From positions 191,142 to 252,652 of the forward strand of contig VHZZ01000106.1 of the NCBI GenBank assembly GCA_009801015.1: a DNA stretch of 61,511 bases, in the 5' to 3' direction. This stretch comes from Silene noctiflora. Lineage: Eukaryota > Streptophyta > Magnoliopsida > Caryophyllales > Caryophyllaceae. Made by a program: the position numbers and the translations under genes. Within the stretch, counting starts at the first letter, position 1; each line of letters starts with the position of its first letter. Under the pieces are notes generated by a model. That model was not told the origin of the DNA and searched no databases. It saw nothing but the letters and a program-made list of their open reading frames with translations. This document shows positions 1 through 13,542 of this stretch, piece after piece.

Positions 1-690
1 TAATGAAATTGGGAAGTACAATAAAACTATTTGGAATTAATGGTGTTGGGAGAATAGAGTTTTTGTAGTGATCTTGTGGATTTGGAGGAAAAAAAAATGA
101 ATATTGTTTGCAAAAAAGAAATCTTTTTGAATTTGTTATACCATTCGGTTTAGTCGGAAATTGAGTCGATCAGAATTATAAAAGAGTAAACTTTGAAGAA
201 GAACTTTTTAATTTTTATTTTGGGTAAAGGAAGTCAAAAGGGCGAATATTATGATGTCGGTTAAGTTGCTCGGTAAACAGGTCACCCGGGAAGAGTGGGT
301 TCGGGTAAACTCATTTTTGGATTTGCAAGAATTTCGTCCGGTCATGCAAGTTCAGGTTATTTTCAGGTCTGTTGCTTTCAAGTTATTTGAGGATGATGAT
401 CAATTCGCAACACGGCTTCGCTGCTCGGGCCCTCAATTCGAGTCACTCGAACAAGGTCAATTTTATTAGATTTAACTGACGGTATTTGAATCCAGATCAT
501 GAGTACCGTTCGATGTCACAATATGCAACTAGGGTGTACATTTTGTGGAGGGCTAGGGCATATGCTCTAGATTTAAAAGCTATCCACATGTTGTATGAAA
601 GTGGAGTATACATTGAGGGAGGACCATCCAATGTTGCAAAGTGTTCAAGTGGAAAAGTGGTTGACTATTTTTGACTGGCTATTATTGGGA

Positions 691-886
691 CACAAATTCT
701 CATTGAAGACGGACACTATCCGTCACAAGCTGAAGACGGATATTGTCCCTCTCACAATATACAAGTGGCACTATCCATGGGTGCTCCATTTCTCTCCCAC
801 TTGCCCTCCCACTTGCCTTTTGTGAGAGGACCAATATCCGTCTTCAGCTTGTGACGGATAGTGTCCGTCACAAGCAAGACGCTTTG
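691..886. mobile_element. Mutator-type MITE with 9-bp target duplication
   Basis: The 196-bp element is flanked by exact copies of TTATTGGGA (682-690 and 887-895). Its ends are inverted repeats sharing GACGGACACTATCCGTCA and CAAGCTGAAGACGGATA, so nearly the whole element folds back on itself. A 9-bp duplication is characteristic of Mutator-like elements. It has no coding sequence. A second copy in opposite orientation lies at 51611-51806. Confidence 0.8.
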
Positions 887-961
887 TTATTGGGATGCTA
901 CTTGCATAGTTGCATGGTTGAGTGATTCAATCCAAGTTGAGAATCTCCTTTTAGGATCAAT

Positions 962-1312
962 AGGATTATAAATTCGAGTACTATCACCAATTTTATATTT
1001 TTTGAGCATTATAATATAGTTTTTGAGTTTTGTTTTAAAAATTATGAGTTTTATTATAAAGTTTCTGAGTTAATTTACTAAAACATTATGCTCAAAAAAT
1101 ACAACAAAACTCGATAACATTACATACGAACTTAGTTAAATTTGAGTTTTGACGGGAGAAAATTAAAATTTAACTTATAAACTTTAATAAGCTAAGAAAA
1201 AATACACATATACTCAAAAACAAATAAATTTTGAGGTAATAAGCTCAGAAAAAATATACATATGCTCAAAAACAAGTAAAATCTGAGGTAATACATCCGA
1301 TGTATGTTCCTT
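962..1312. repeat. Dispersed AT-rich repeat family A, copy 1
   Basis: This roughly 350-bp segment, from CACCAATTTTATA to AATACATCCGATGTATGTTC, recurs in opposite orientation at about 13993-14580. Shared stretches include AGTTTTTGAGTTTTGTTTTA, ATACGAACTTAGTTAAATTT and TAAGCTCAGAAAAA. ATACATCCGATGTAT near one end is self-complementary, suggesting the terminus of a non-autonomous DNA element. The superfamily is not known. Confidence 0.6.
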
Positions 1313-1424
1313 TTTTCATTTTGGGATGGATGTGGGAGGTTTTTCGAATTGGTTAATTTTGTATAAGATCGTTGGAAAGTGTATTATTATACGGTATTTA
1401 TTATCGTTATCATCAAATAAAGTA

Positions 1425-1878
1425 GGGAAAATGCACATGGTAGTATGGTAACCTTTCAAGTTTGATATTTTTCCCGAAATACCCAATTTTTTTGTTCCGG
1501 AAAACTTTAAGAGTTTATAACTCGTGTTTACGAGTTCATAATGTTACGATTTTTTTTTTCAAATTGATCATCTTTCACACTACTACGAGTTGAAAAAAGA
1601 ATTTGTCGAGTTTCGAGCTCATGACCAAGAGATATGGTCACTCAAAGTTTGTTCGGTCCACAAAACTTTGACATACAAAAACTCCTAGCCACGGGATCCA
1701 AACACGACAATTTTTTTTTTCAAATCGTAATTCTCAGAAAGATAATCGATTTGAAAAAAAAAAATTGTCATTTTTGAACTCGTAAACACGAGTTATGACC
1801 TCTTAGAGTTTTCCGGAACAAAAAATTTGGTATTTCAGGCAAATTGGCAAACTTCAGGAGTACCTCGTGCATTATCCG
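1425..1878. mobile_element. Mutator-type MITE, family B copy 1, 9-bp target duplication
   Basis: The 454-bp element starts GGGAAAATGCACATGG and ends CGTGCATTATCCG, with inverted ends and inverted inner arms (CTCGTGTTTACGAG and related). It is flanked by exact AATAAAGTA copies at 1416-1424 and 1879-1887. The inner part has T-runs around CAAATCGTAATTCTCAGAAA. A close relative in the same orientation lies at 14934-15333. Confidence 0.8.
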
Positions 1879-2253
1879 AATAAAGTACATATCGTATATT
1901 GTACACGTACATCCGATTTGTCCCATCCGAACTAGTCTGATTTTGTGCACGATCTGATAATGACTTAACTCGATAAGCCGACATACAAAGTTGAACATAA
2001 CCACGCTCGTAAATCGCAATCATAAATACTTCTTAAAGTCCATGTGTATTTTTATGCACAAACAGTCACATACAGTAAGCACAATGACAAACACCTCCGT
2101 CCGAGTTCATCAAACCTCGTCAAGATCAATTTTAGGAGGGAAATGAAAAATTTGATGGATGTGCACATCACTATATACAGCAACATTCCATACAATATGT
2201 AGCCATTTAAACGAAGAACCGAGAAAAGGGCTATTATAAGTATAAATATCGTA

Positions 2254-2326
2254 CTTCCTCCATTTCAATAGGATGTTTACCCTTCTTCAAAATTCGCCAT
2301 AATTCAGCCTTTTGGAATGGAGGGAG
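2254..2326. mobile_element. Stowaway-type MITE, short
   Basis: Bounded by TA, the ends CTTCCTCCATTTCAATAGG and ATGGAGGGAG are inverted repeats of the Stowaway kind (CTCCCTCC, TA duplication). It is only about 73 bp long and is probably an internally deleted copy. Confidence 0.6.
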
Positions 2327-2497
2327 TAGTACCTATCCATCATTCAGGACATCTACCTCCAATATCATTTCTGAGCGGTTTTTTTAAACTGGATTCTGTG
2401 AGGAAGGCTGCCATCATCACCTGGAAAATTATCAAATAATCGGTTACAGCCGACCATTTGTTTTCTGTTTTACCAATGATCATAAGATGTTGCGAGC

Positions 2498-5400
2498 TTA
2501 ATTGATGTTCTTCCCCTTTGACGAAAAGAATCTGGTAAGACCACGTGAATGCTTCTCTGGTGTCGGAGTAGAAGAAGCGGAAGAAGATGCTGACTTGGTA
2601 GGACTGTGCCTTGGAGGGTTTGAGAATGCAGGTGATCTGGGGATGTTTCCTTCGGTGTTTGATGGGCTAAATGGTGCATTGTAAGGACCTAAAGGTGACT
2701 CGGACCCTAACCTTTGAAGAGTAGGGGAAGTGGCAGTGTCCATCTCAACCTGATCCATGCCTCGGGGACTTGGTTCAAAGTCATTAAAACTGTGTCTTTT
2801 CGGGCTCCTTTCACTGTTGGGCGAACTCAAAAGTTCTGTTTGAGGGCGCATTGACTTCAACTGCTTGCCAAGAAGGTAAATGGTCTCTTGGCATGCTGCT
2901 AGCTGCTCTGCTGCAGCTTCCAGCTCCTTTTCCTATTGTTCATTTAGGGGGGAAATAGACAATCTTTAGGTATCAAACATGGTCCAAAATGTTCATTATT
3001 ATCAATAGACGCCAAAGACTCGCTATTCATTGAGTTCGATTATGATGTAATAAAACAAAATGTCATTAAAGTGGTTGGGCTTCATTTTATTGTGAACTAC
3101 GAGTCATTTAATGCAAGTCTTGATGCAATTTTGAGCCATGTGGAAACAGCCCCTCTGCATTGTTCAGCTCTAAGGCTACATACATCCAACTAGCCCTTAC
3201 CACGCTATGATGCTATGTACGGGAGCCTCTAGCCACCAGTTTAATAATTTTGTTGAGACAGCGTGCTCAGAATTGGTAGTTGTAGACCTTGCAATCTATC
3301 ACAGGTGATTGAGACATAAGTGCGGCAGATACTGCCTCAAAATATGTGTGGTAAGCTTAAAAACCTTTGCAACCCAGGATAATGCTCGTTTATCTTACAT
3401 TTGACACATACCCAAAGGCTAACACCAAAGAGGGATGACTACTATGTTGGGTGGAGGGCCAGGAGGCATAACCCCGGCCGACTTCTTCTGTTCATATGGA
3501 GTACATATTAGTAAATAAACTATCGCTTGCCCTCTTAGGCTCAATAGTTTAGTGGTGAATAATCAAACTGAAGCCAAGATGTCACACCCTGGATCCCTCT
3601 ATTATTTCTCTAAGGTATAGAGTACATATTAGTACATTTGTTTCTTCCAGGCCATTATAGTACAAAGGCATGTTTTATAAATCCCAAGGCAATTTCTTAG
3701 AAACGAAGGGAGATAACAATATAACATTCATCTCAAGTCCTACAACAACAGCGGGTGTCCCTATAAAACTAAGCGTAGACACTTTACGAGTCATTTTATT
3801 TTTGTGACATCGTGATATAAATCAAAACCCAAAGAATACCAAGTCTTTAGGCCGCTGAGAACAGTAGAAAAATTTACACCAGCAAAAATATGAACATTCA
3901 AGACACCGCATAACTGATTTAATTAGCGCCTTACCTGTTTGGCTTTAATGTCGGCTTCAGCAGCAGAAGATAAGCACGCTGCGCACTCTCCGTTCCTTTA
4001 GAGAAAGACAAAAATGACAAGTTAGTTAATCAGAGTACTTTAACTGCAATGCAATTGTAAATTTAAGCAATACAAAAACACTGCTAACATACTAGAGTTT
4101 ATAAATAGTACGGAGTAATAATAAATAAATTTAAGCCAGAACTAACTTTTGCAGCTGTTCTTCAAGGTCTCTACACCTGGCTACAGCATCTTGATGACTT
4201 GATTTTTCAGTTTCGAGCTCACTGTTCAAAGACTCCAATTTTTCCCGAAGCTCATTGACGTCACCTTCCAATTCCTCAGCTCGCTTCTCAAGAGTTTTGT
4301 ATGACTCTGCCATACATTTCAGTTGGGTCTCAGCCAAGCTGTTTGTGTTTTTCGAGGATGTCAAATCTGACTTGACTTCTGATAGCTGTTGTTCCATTTC
4401 CTTCAACTCAGATCTGGCTAACTCCAAATCTTGAGAGCACTTAAAAAATTCCCTTTCCAGGTTATCTTTCTCGGCTTTCAAGTGTTCGAATTCCTCCACC
4501 GTGCATTTACATGACCCCGGCTCAAACCCGGATAAAATATTAGCTTCCGGAGGAACCTCAGGATTTGAGGAAGAATCAGAAATGTGACCACAACCATTAC
4601 AGTAACTCTCCCCCTGAGGCGGCTTGTTTTCGGGCAAAGCAACTTTGTCTATGCAAGCCGGACTACTTACTTCTGCTTCATTTATCTTGTATCCCAAGAA
4701 ATCAAATCTAAGCTCACTGGCTTTAGTCATGACATCAGATAGCCCAAACACAAAGTCGTCCAGGGAGATCTCATTGGTGAGTGCCCTGTTGAATATGGCA
4801 GAGAACTGCTCAATCTTGTGGCTTAGTCCATCACAATCATTGGATAAAACATGTACTTCTCTAGCTTCCTTCCCCAGAGACAATATGAAATTGTGAATCT
4901 GAGATAAGGCATCTACTAGTTCTGGACTAATTTTCCCATTCTTTCCATTTATTCTATCATTTTTAGACAAACATATTTCCTTCTCGTCTCCCTGTACATC
5001 TTGCTGATGAGCTGTGCCATCTGAGCAGTGTTTTTCCTCAAAGACGCAAATTATAGAATGTGGATGTATGTTGTCTTGAGCTTCCCGGACAGCATGCTGA
5101 ATATCTTCTAGAACTTTTGACAGCTCAGATTCATTCGAGACAGATTCAAAAACCCTGGATATGGTAGACTTCAATTTCACCAATGGCAACATTTCGGTGT
5201 TTGCGGCCAAATCTCCATTAAGGCTGACTTGTTCTTTATCATTCGTAACAACCCCATTTATGGCTATTGTCTTACCGGGTGAGTTGCCTGAAAAGGAATC
5301 TGAATCATTACGAGCTAGTTTCTCCATCTCCTCAAAGTCATCCATGAGCTCCAAATGACTCCCGTTCTCAGATTTCAAAGATTTATCCTTGTTCTTCTCT

Positions 5401-8085
5401 GATATTAAAGCAGAAGACCAGGACTCTGTGCAACTAACAGCATCATCATTTCCATCTTCAGAAAAGGAAGTCAAGCTTGGAGGGTTGCTATTATGTTGAC
5501 TAAACGATCTTTCAGCTTGAACCCTAAACCCTGAACCCTTTTGCTGATTGAATGTTTGCAATTGAGCTTCCAAACTTTGAAGCTTGCTCGAAGTCTTGGC
5601 ACAGATGCTTCTAGAAGTCTGCAGTTCACTGTTACGTTTTGCCAATGCTTCTTTGAGCATATTTGTTTCTTCCTCCATGGCAAGAAGCCGTTCGGTGAGA
5701 TACTCATTCTCCTTTTGGAATTTTTGAACACTGTCATGGGAAAATTCAGGCATTGACAACATGTGAGGATTAGATGAATACTGAGGGCTTGAAGGCTTAA
5801 TAGGAGACCTTCGGAGGCGAGCATCAGCCTGATCTCTACCCAAGCTCTCCACTTCAAGCTTCATTTGGGCCAAAGCAGCAGGCCCAGGAAGCTTCTTTTT
5901 GACGAGCCCACGTAGCCTCTGACACTCTGCTTCTAACTTGGCAATTTTCTTGACACTTTCCAGTTGCTGCTTATTAGCCACTTCAGCAGTCTTGACACAC
6001 ATGTTCTTTTCCTCACTGCGGATTTCCATCTCCTTGGAGACAATATGAAGTTCATATTTTAAAGAGTTTATCTCCCTCTCACAGGATTCAACATTGCTTT
6101 TCAAGAGTTCTATCTCAGCTTCAGCTTTTGACTTTTCTTCGCTCACTTTTATAAGAATGTTAGAACGTTCCTGCAATGACCTGGAAATAGCAACACTCTC
6201 AGCTTCAGCCCTCATGAGATCTTGATCCAAGCAAGCAATCTTCGTTTCCAATTCATGCTTCATTATATCATACTGCTTGTTCTTGGTCGCTGCAACTTCT
6301 TGGAGCTTCCTTTCATTATCTTCCTTGAGGTTCCTTATTTGTCTCATGCATTCTTTAAGAGCTCCATCCAAATGGGCTGCCCTATCCTCTACAGTGAGTT
6401 TTGCTAGGGTCACAGATTCTAGGTGATTTTTCAAAGCTAAAGCTTCTGCTTCAGCCTTTTCCCAACCTGAATGAGAGAAAAGTTAATCGTCATACACTTC
6501 CGACAATAAAAAATACATCTCTGTTCTACATAAATATTACTCCCTCCCATCCACAATGATCTTCCCACTTCAATAAAATACTCCTCGCATATATTGATAT
6601 ATTAGAGAAAGTGGGAAGATCATTTTGGATGGGAGGGAGTATTTCGTTTTCTAGATGGTGGTTTGAGATCAAGGGCGTGTTTGGATACCAATTGGGGAGG
6701 GAAAGGGAGGGGCGGCGGAATGGAGTAAGGAAATTTTACCTACAAATCTTAAACATATCTTTGTTGGAGGGATTTTTATTAACTAGTCTCTCTCCCTCCA
6801 AGGCTATATCCTTCCCTAACAAGGGAAATTGTCTTCCTATCCTTCCGTTCCCACCAAATTTCTCCATCCAAATATATGTGGATACACGATGTAAAATATA
6901 TCATGTTCGACTTACCAAACTAATAATTTTTTGGGTTGTAGCTCTTGTATATTGAGAGAAATTATTGGTCAAAGTTGCGTTGCATCGTTTGACCACAAAA
7001 GTCAAATTCGAACAATATAAATAGGATGGAGAAGTAAGAAATTGAGTTTCCAAGAAAGTGTTGTGAAATGTGAGAACGGCTTATATAAAAAAAAGCAGTA
7101 CTGTTTATTTAAGTATAAAGAGAAAGAGTACTTTAGCCAGGCAAAACTATTATTCCCGTGCACGAAAAAATCTAGGACAGTACCTGAGACTGCTTCCTCA
7201 GCAACCTTCGCATGCTGTTTAACAAGTTCTTCCTTAGTAGTGATCTCCGAATTGGCAGATGAAAGCTTCTCCCTTAGCTCATCAATTTCTTCCTCCAGTG
7301 TTTGCAATTGATCTTCATACGCTTTTGCTTGATCCTCAAACATCTTTTCATTCTCCTCATAGATTTTTATTTGATCTTCCAATCCAGTCAAATGACTGTA
7401 AGATTCCACAGAAATTTGAACATAGCTTGATTTTTTGTTATGATCCTGGGGTAAAGACGACGGAAAATAAACGATGTCAATTTGTTTGAAAAAAAAAAGA
7501 AGAAAGAAAAAGAGTAATGATACAGTTATTGAACCATATGTGAAAATGATCTCAATGATTTTAGTACAACTCAACTAGTTTCTAATGTCGTGACTTAAAA
7601 ATATCAAACCAGAAGTATATAAATTAATAACACTTGAAACCATAGTGTCGCATTGGCTGAAATTTAACTCCTTTCGATTCACATTTACCTAATTATCTTT
7701 GATTTTTCTTGTTTGGTTGATTCGTAAATCCTTCTATATTCTCTGCGGGCCTACTTTTCAGAAGTAAAACAACCTTACTGTACTAATATTTAAGGGTAAA
7801 CTGACTCTCACTTCCACTTTTCTACCATCTACTTACACCTATTTCTTTTTATCTTTTTCTTCAATATCGTGTCATTTTTCAAAACAGAAGTTACTTGAGA
7901 ATCGAAGCAAGAACATTTTGTGTACTCAGGAAAACTGTCAGAGGTTAACAGCAGAAACAAACCTTATCAGCATGAGATCCACCAGAAGGCAAAGAGGCAC
8001 CAGCAGAATCAAGCGTAGCAATAGCCTTTTCTGCAGCTGACTTCTCAGATGACTTTTTCTTCCACGGCCAGCTTCGACGGTCCAT
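2498..8085 (-). CDS. FPP: Filament-like plant protein (FPP4/5/6/7 type), long coiled coil
   Basis: The predicted product has 1066 residues from five coding exons: 8085-7963, 7445-7184, 6466-4147, 3995-3935 and 2932-2498. All introns are GT-AG and the frame holds across every join. It begins MDRRSWPWKKKSSEKS, the basic tryptophan-rich start typical of FPP proteins. Long heptad-rich coiled coils follow, interrupted by a serine-rich acidic middle. Near the C-terminus comes the conserved CQETIYLLGKQLKSMRP block, then a Ser/Pro-rich tail ending TRFFSSKGKNIN. FPPs are plant-specific coiled-coil proteins, related to the protein that binds the nuclear-envelope factor MAF1; their exact role is unsettled. 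The length is close to the larger FPPs (about 900-1050 residues). Its start faces the next gene across nearly 10 kb. The family call is sure; the exact paralogue is not. Confidence 0.9.
6540..6639. mobile_element. Stowaway-type MITE in an FPP intron
   Basis: This is a 100-bp element with TA on both sides. The ends CTCCCTCCCATCCA and TGGATGGGAGGGAG are inverted repeats, and inside AATGATCTTCCCACTT pairs with AAGTGGGAAGATCATT apart from a short bubble. It lies in the FPP intron between exons 2 and 3. Confidence 0.85.
6673..6875. mobile_element. Possible Tourist-like MITE in an FPP intron
   Basis: It begins GGGCGTGTTTGGATACC, a start typical of many plant MITEs, and ends near CCATCCAAATATA. GGGAGGGAAAGG near one end is answered by CTTCCCT and TTCCGTTCCC near the other. 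Exact ends and target duplication are unclear. Confidence 0.35.
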
Positions 8086-8091
8086 CTTTCA

Positions 8092-11000
8092 CTGCTTTTT
8101 GCCAGCACATTAAAGAAGTTATGGGACTATGAAAATGACGTAAATGTCGCTTAAACTGAGGTCACATACCTTACAGCTATATATATCCACATTGAGTTAT
8201 TTTATGCAGATTATTCCAAACAAAAGCAACAGCATGAAAGACTCTAAAGTACTCCCTCTTTCCTATCTAAAATTTGACTTGGTCAATCGATTTAATTTCG
8301 ATCAACATTTAAGCAATACGAGTACAGAACATAAATAGGAGAAATAAGTATAAAAGAAAAAAAATGAGTATAAAGAGTAGACAAGGAAGAGACCAACAAA
8401 CTAGAAAACCCTTTTGACTAGGAATTATGAAGAGATCTATATATATAAGAGAGAGATAAGCATAAGTAATCAATCACATTGGAAAGTATAACGAAGAGGC
8501 TCCGAAATCTCTATCTGATTTCCCATCCTGATTGGATAAAAAGATAATGATAGAATAGACAGAACCTCTGTCAGACATCCCATTAAAAACGATTCCCTTT
8601 GTCTTCCTTCCCCAAACCCCGCCAGATTTACCCTCCAAGCAACCTCAACATCCCAAAGTTTATCCTTAATTCCGACTTACTTTCAACAGTTCTCATCAAA
8701 TCAATCAACAAAATATTGTGTACAAACACCATAATTAATATAGTAAATTTGTGCAGGAGACCAGCCTTATGACGAAAAGAAAATGACTCTGTGTGCAAAA
8801 CATTACTGCACTCTAAGAAGCATAAAGGAGCTTCTATACCTTCCTAACACTAATCTACATACTCATACTAACTCCCTCCTACACATACTTGTTGATGTCG
8901 ATCTATTTTTGTGAAGCACCTTTGTTTTTTTACTTAATTCCGCGAAAATGTTTTTCTTAGTAATTTATCATGCACGTACTGTCATCCCTCATACGAGCAA
9001 GTTTATACATTTTTTTTCCCTTTTTGTATCAAATATTGCATAAAGTTTGTGAATCATCTTTCTCTTACGTATGATCATGCCTGGTTCGCTTCTCTTCTAG
9101 CCATCTTAAGCTTCTCATAGTATTATTCCAACATTTTCCCAATAATGTGTGGAATTGCCGAATTGTAGCTTCTCATAGTACTCTACTAAATTCTTTTGGA
9201 CTCCCTGGATTTCTTTCACTATAGGTTAAGCTCTTCCTAGACACTCCCACCACGTCATCTATATACTTATTAACAATGTTGACAACCACTCCGTTTAAAC
9301 TCTAACTTTTCTAGAGTACAAAAGCCCATAAATTCCGAGTGCATTTCTCTCGATTTTCTATCCACTCCCTGCACTTTATAAAATTTCTCTGTTATAAACA
9401 CCATGTAAAAAAATTCCAACAACCTCCTCTACTTCCGTTTATCTCTAAGAGATAAGAGACAATGAACCACGTTACACAACACAAGACTGACTTCTTAACA
9501 AGCATAAATCTGCAATGCAGAAACCATTGCTTATTTATTTGGCATCACCCCTGGACAGTGGAACGGTCATTACTTTTACGCGCCAACATATGAATCTCTA
9601 CTATGTTCCACAACAACTGAGCCCATGAACCGTAGCGCATCGAATAGGATACCCTTCCATTAATATGCCAAAATAATCCACTAATCTATAATTCCAATAT
9701 ACATTAATACTACACACAAAAAAAAAAAAACTTAGCTACATTAGTCTATATATCTGGCCTATTTCCCAGAATTCTAGCAACTATTTCAGTACAGCAAAAC
9801 AGAAACTCAACCACCAAAGAAATTTAATACTGTAGTCCACAAGCAAACAGCACATGCTACAGAATTTAATGCAGATGGCCAGGGGAGTAAAAGGGCAGAA
9901 AAAGACACAAACACTTATATTTCCCCAAGTGTTAACATCCAACCAAAAACAAACTCATCCCATATATTGCGCTTCCCAGTTCCTTCATATTTCACTCAAA
10001 AATTTTAACATTACATTCTATTCCGTTTTCCTGAAACAATCGTATAATTGCTCAATCAATGACCTTATGACCACAAGATCAAATACCCAACTAACTCGAA
10101 AGCAACGCCGGAGGAAAAAGCTCGACAACCCCAGTTAGGCCGCGTTCTTTTGGACTGCACTAAACTTAAGTAAATAAAATTTAATTACTAAACAAAAATG
10201 ATCAAAACTGAAATTAAGTCTAAAAGAACCGGACAGCAGTAAGAGTAAGGACCAAGGGGTACTTAAATTTATTGGCATGAAAAACAACAAAAACATTTGA
10301 AGACATAACACTAAAAAAGGGATTTCTACAATTCCACTGTTTAAATTACTGTGTTTTTTTTTCCACGGTTTTCTCGGGAATCCAAGGACAAAAGTAATAA
10401 AACCCAACTCACCTTTTTCCTTTTTCTTGCATTCAGACACTGTAAATGTTCACTCATTATTGATTTGTTATACCAAATCCATGTCTCACTTTTTAATTTG
10501 TAGTACCGTCAATTCCCGAGCCAATAGTTTACGTTTACTTTATTTTACGAGTAAAATACCGTAAACTACTGACCAAGACAAACGGAGTACATTTGAACAA
10601 TCTTAAAGACCTTCTCTTACAAGTTTTCACTAAACCAACCTAAAAACAACCTTACATTTTGCGAGTCAATAATTTACGTTTACTTTATTTTGAGTCAACG
10701 AAAAACGTAAACTATTGACTCATACAAAGGAAATATTTTAACTCGACCAACCTTCCGCTCTCATAAATAAATACCGCTCACAAATGATTGAGTCGGAGAG
10801 AGGGAGCATATAGTGTCCCGTGTCAATCATTTGTTTATCTTTGATTAAAATACCGGTCACACAATAAAAAAGGTGAACAAGCGATTGAGACGAGGGGAGT
10901 ATTATTTTATCGGTTTGTCGTTTGTGACTTGTGAGTAGATACGATCGGAAAAAAACCCGAAAGAGACAGTCCATAACACCGCTCTTTTTAACTTTTTACC

Positions 11001-11476
11001 CAACAAAATCAGAGAGGCTATGAAATCTAGACCTAGCTATAGTATTTTTTAGTGAGTACAGTTGAATTACTACTTTAATTCAACAAAATTTCCATAAAAA
11101 TCGAAAGATCCAATCAATGTACGAACAATTTACTATAAATGAATATTTTTCAAATTAACCGCAATAATAATTAAATTAAATATTCTGAACTACTCTTGTA
11201 AAATAAATAAATGATTCTGATTAAGTATAAGATCGAAAATTTGAATTCAGAAGAATATAATAAGCATTTAATTTAAGTTATTTAAGTAACATTCAGAGCT
11301 ACAAATTATTTACTAAACAAAAATAAATTAACTAAATAAGCAACAATATATAGCATTAATTCAAAAAAACCCAGAAAAACTAACACATAAATTGAAAAAA
11401 TAAAATCAACCCAGAAAAATTAGAGCAAATTTAAGAATACCCAAGTGATTAAAACTAAAAAATAAGATGAACTCAC
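8092..11476 (-). other. Possible 5'-UTR intron of the FPP gene
   Basis: On the minus strand a strong donor, AATTG|GTGAGT, lies at 11477/11476. An acceptor, AAAGCAG|TGAAAG, sits six bases before the FPP start codon. Above the donor, at about 11750-11900, the minus strand is rich in CT (plus strand GAGAGAGA), as plant leaders often are. This suggests a leader exon at about 11.5-11.9 kb and a 3.4-kb leader intron. No coding sequence was seen inside it. This is inference from splice signals only. Confidence 0.35.
10138..10233. mobile_element. Tourist-type MITE, short
   Basis: The left end GGCCGCGTTCTTTTGGACT and the inverted right end AGTCTAAAAGAACCGGAC match the family seen at 12140, 13402 and 16328. 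TTA precedes it. About 96 bp. Confidence 0.55.
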
Positions 11477-11669
11477 CAATTAATTTGGGGAAAATGCCTT
11501 CAATCAATGAGCAAAGAGTGTAATATAATAATATAATAAGAAATAATAATAATATAAGTAATTAATTAACTAATGAAGAAAAATTAAGAGATCTAAAGTA
11601 GGAGTATATATTTGAAAAAATGAGGAGTTTAATTTAATAATAATGAAGTAAAAATAATATTAATATTAC

Positions 11670-11724
<55 letters not shown>
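11670..11724. repeat. (AAT)n microsatellite
   Basis: About 18 uninterrupted trinucleotide units lie upstream of the FPP leader region. Confidence 0.95.
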
Positions 11725-12139
11725 TTGTAGTGGGAAGTTAAATTAGAGGGTGGTTATTGTGGTGGTTTGTGTGGTGGTTGTTGTGGTGGAGAGAGAAAAA
11801 ATGGGATTAGAGAGAGATAGGAAAGGAGAGGAGTGGAAAGGTGTGTGTGTGTGTATTTGTTGTGTAAAAATAGTGAGAGTAGAAGAGAGGGAGAGGTGTT
11901 TAGGTGTCACTTCAAAGGCTCCAAAAATACAAACATTTAAAATTGATGAAAAAAAAAATGAAATTTAATAAAAAAAGTCAACTTTTTAATGGTAGATTGG
12001 TAGTAATAATAGAATAGAATGGATTAGTGTATTTGGATGGTGATTAATCATAATTATCTATAATTAATTAGTGGGGATTAGTTGATTAGTGTTTGGATGT
12101 GTAATTAAGTGTAGATTATTTTGGGTTGGTGGTTAGTTA

Positions 12140-12437
12140 GGCCCTGTTCTTTTCGGCTGAAGTGAATTGAACTTCACTTAATAAAGTTAAACTGAACTGA
12201 AGTAAAAATTAATTTGTGAACAAATGAACTAAATTTAACTGAATTAAACTGAATTGAACTAAAATAAGTTGAAATTAAGTTCAAAAAATTGAAACTCGGT
12301 AATTAAATAAGAAATTGAATTGAACTGTATTTAATATAGTTAAATTGAATTGAAGTAAAAATTAATTTGTTAACAAATGAACTAAACTTAACTGAATTGA
12401 GCTGAATTGAACTACAATAAGTTGAAATTAAATCCAA
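12140..12437. mobile_element. Tourist-type MITE remnant with internal duplication
   Basis: It begins GGCCCTGTTCTTTTCGGCTG after TTA, like the other family members. Inside, a segment of roughly 150 bp (AAGTAAAAATTAATTTGT to AAGTTGAAATTAA) occurs twice in tandem. The right end fades without a clear GAAC-terminus. Confidence 0.5.
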
Positions 12438-13401
12438 AATATAGTAATATTTGTTTTAATGGTAAAACGGATTTAAATACTACCACTTGATGATCATAAA
12501 ATAATTTTTTTTTTTGTTATTGCCTAATGCCTAGACAAATAGTCTTTTGATGTGATATGTATTTGGATTCGTTTTAAAGTATTAAAATGGATATTTTCGT
12601 AGTAGGTAAGAATTTGTGTTGATTTGGATATAACCTTTAATTGGAATCTATGAGTTAGATAATGATATTCGGTATGTATTCTTGTTTGTGTGTATGTTTA
12701 TCGATTGTTTATTTATTATAGTTGTGTTGTTTAGCCAAAGAAGGCTAAAATGAATTAATTATAAAATATTATGTGAGGATGACAGGTGTAAGAAGACACT
12801 ATATATTATATTATGAATATTTTGCTTAATAAATAATGCAATACTCCAAATATATAAACATTTAAAATGATGAAAAAAATGTTTTTTTATGGTAGATTCA
12901 TGTTAGAAAGGATTAGTGTATTTGGATGGTGATCAATCACAATTATATGTAATTGATTAGTGGGGATTAGTGTTTGGTTGTGTAATCAAGTGTCTAAATT
13001 ATTTGAATTGTTTGGTGCTAATATGTATTTGGTTTGGATATAACATTTGCTTATCATCGATTTCTAAGATAATATAATGCTCGCTATTTCACTCGTCATA
13101 ATCTCATATATTAACAACCTGCAACCAATCAATCATTAAATAAGTCATAAAACTCGGTAATTAAACCATATAACAACTCTTCGAGCATAACCTACTACAT
13201 TATGACCGAATTCCCGACATTATAATGAAGTTATACACAAATGGCACACGACCAAAGTTTTGATATCGGGATTGAACAATAAAATGTTATATTTATTGCA
13301 CATGTTTGTTTAGGTAACGGCTTAAATTTAGTAAAAACAAGATATTATGTAAGGATATAACAATTCAATTTAACTTTTTCTTATTTGTGAACGTCGAATT
13401 A

Positions 13402-13542
13402 GGCCATGTTCTTCATCCAGTTCAGTCCGCTTTCACTAATCTCTTCACAAATCAGCTCTATTCAATTCCATCAAGTTCAATTGAGTTTAACTTAGCCTTA
13501 TTAAATTCAATTAAGTTCATTTAAGCCGAAAATAACATAACC
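13402..13542. mobile_element. Tourist-type (PIF/Harbinger) MITE with TTA duplication
   Basis: The 141-bp element starts GGCCATGTTCTTCATCC and ends AAAATAACATAACC, with TTA on both sides (13399-13401 and 13543-13545). The 3-bp TTA duplication and GGCC-GTTC end are Tourist-like. The right end is degenerate. Confidence 0.6.

Larger units (their letters stand above)
1..2497. other. Repeat-rich intergenic DNA downstream of FPP
   Basis: No gene was recognised. Short open frames near 251-470 and 486-925 are not conserved and overlap repeats. The stretch holds MITEs at 691-886, 962-1312, 1425-1878 and 2254-2326. The FPP 3' UTR probably occupies the part just below 2498. Confidence 0.6.

Noticed and set aside
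251-925. Short open reading frames near the left edge
   Set aside because: They share no recognisable motif, overlap a MITE, and have no exon-like context.
11750-11968. A valine-rich small protein
   Set aside because: It is low-complexity translation of GTGGTG and GAGAGA repeats, better explained as the CT-rich leader of FPP on the other strand.
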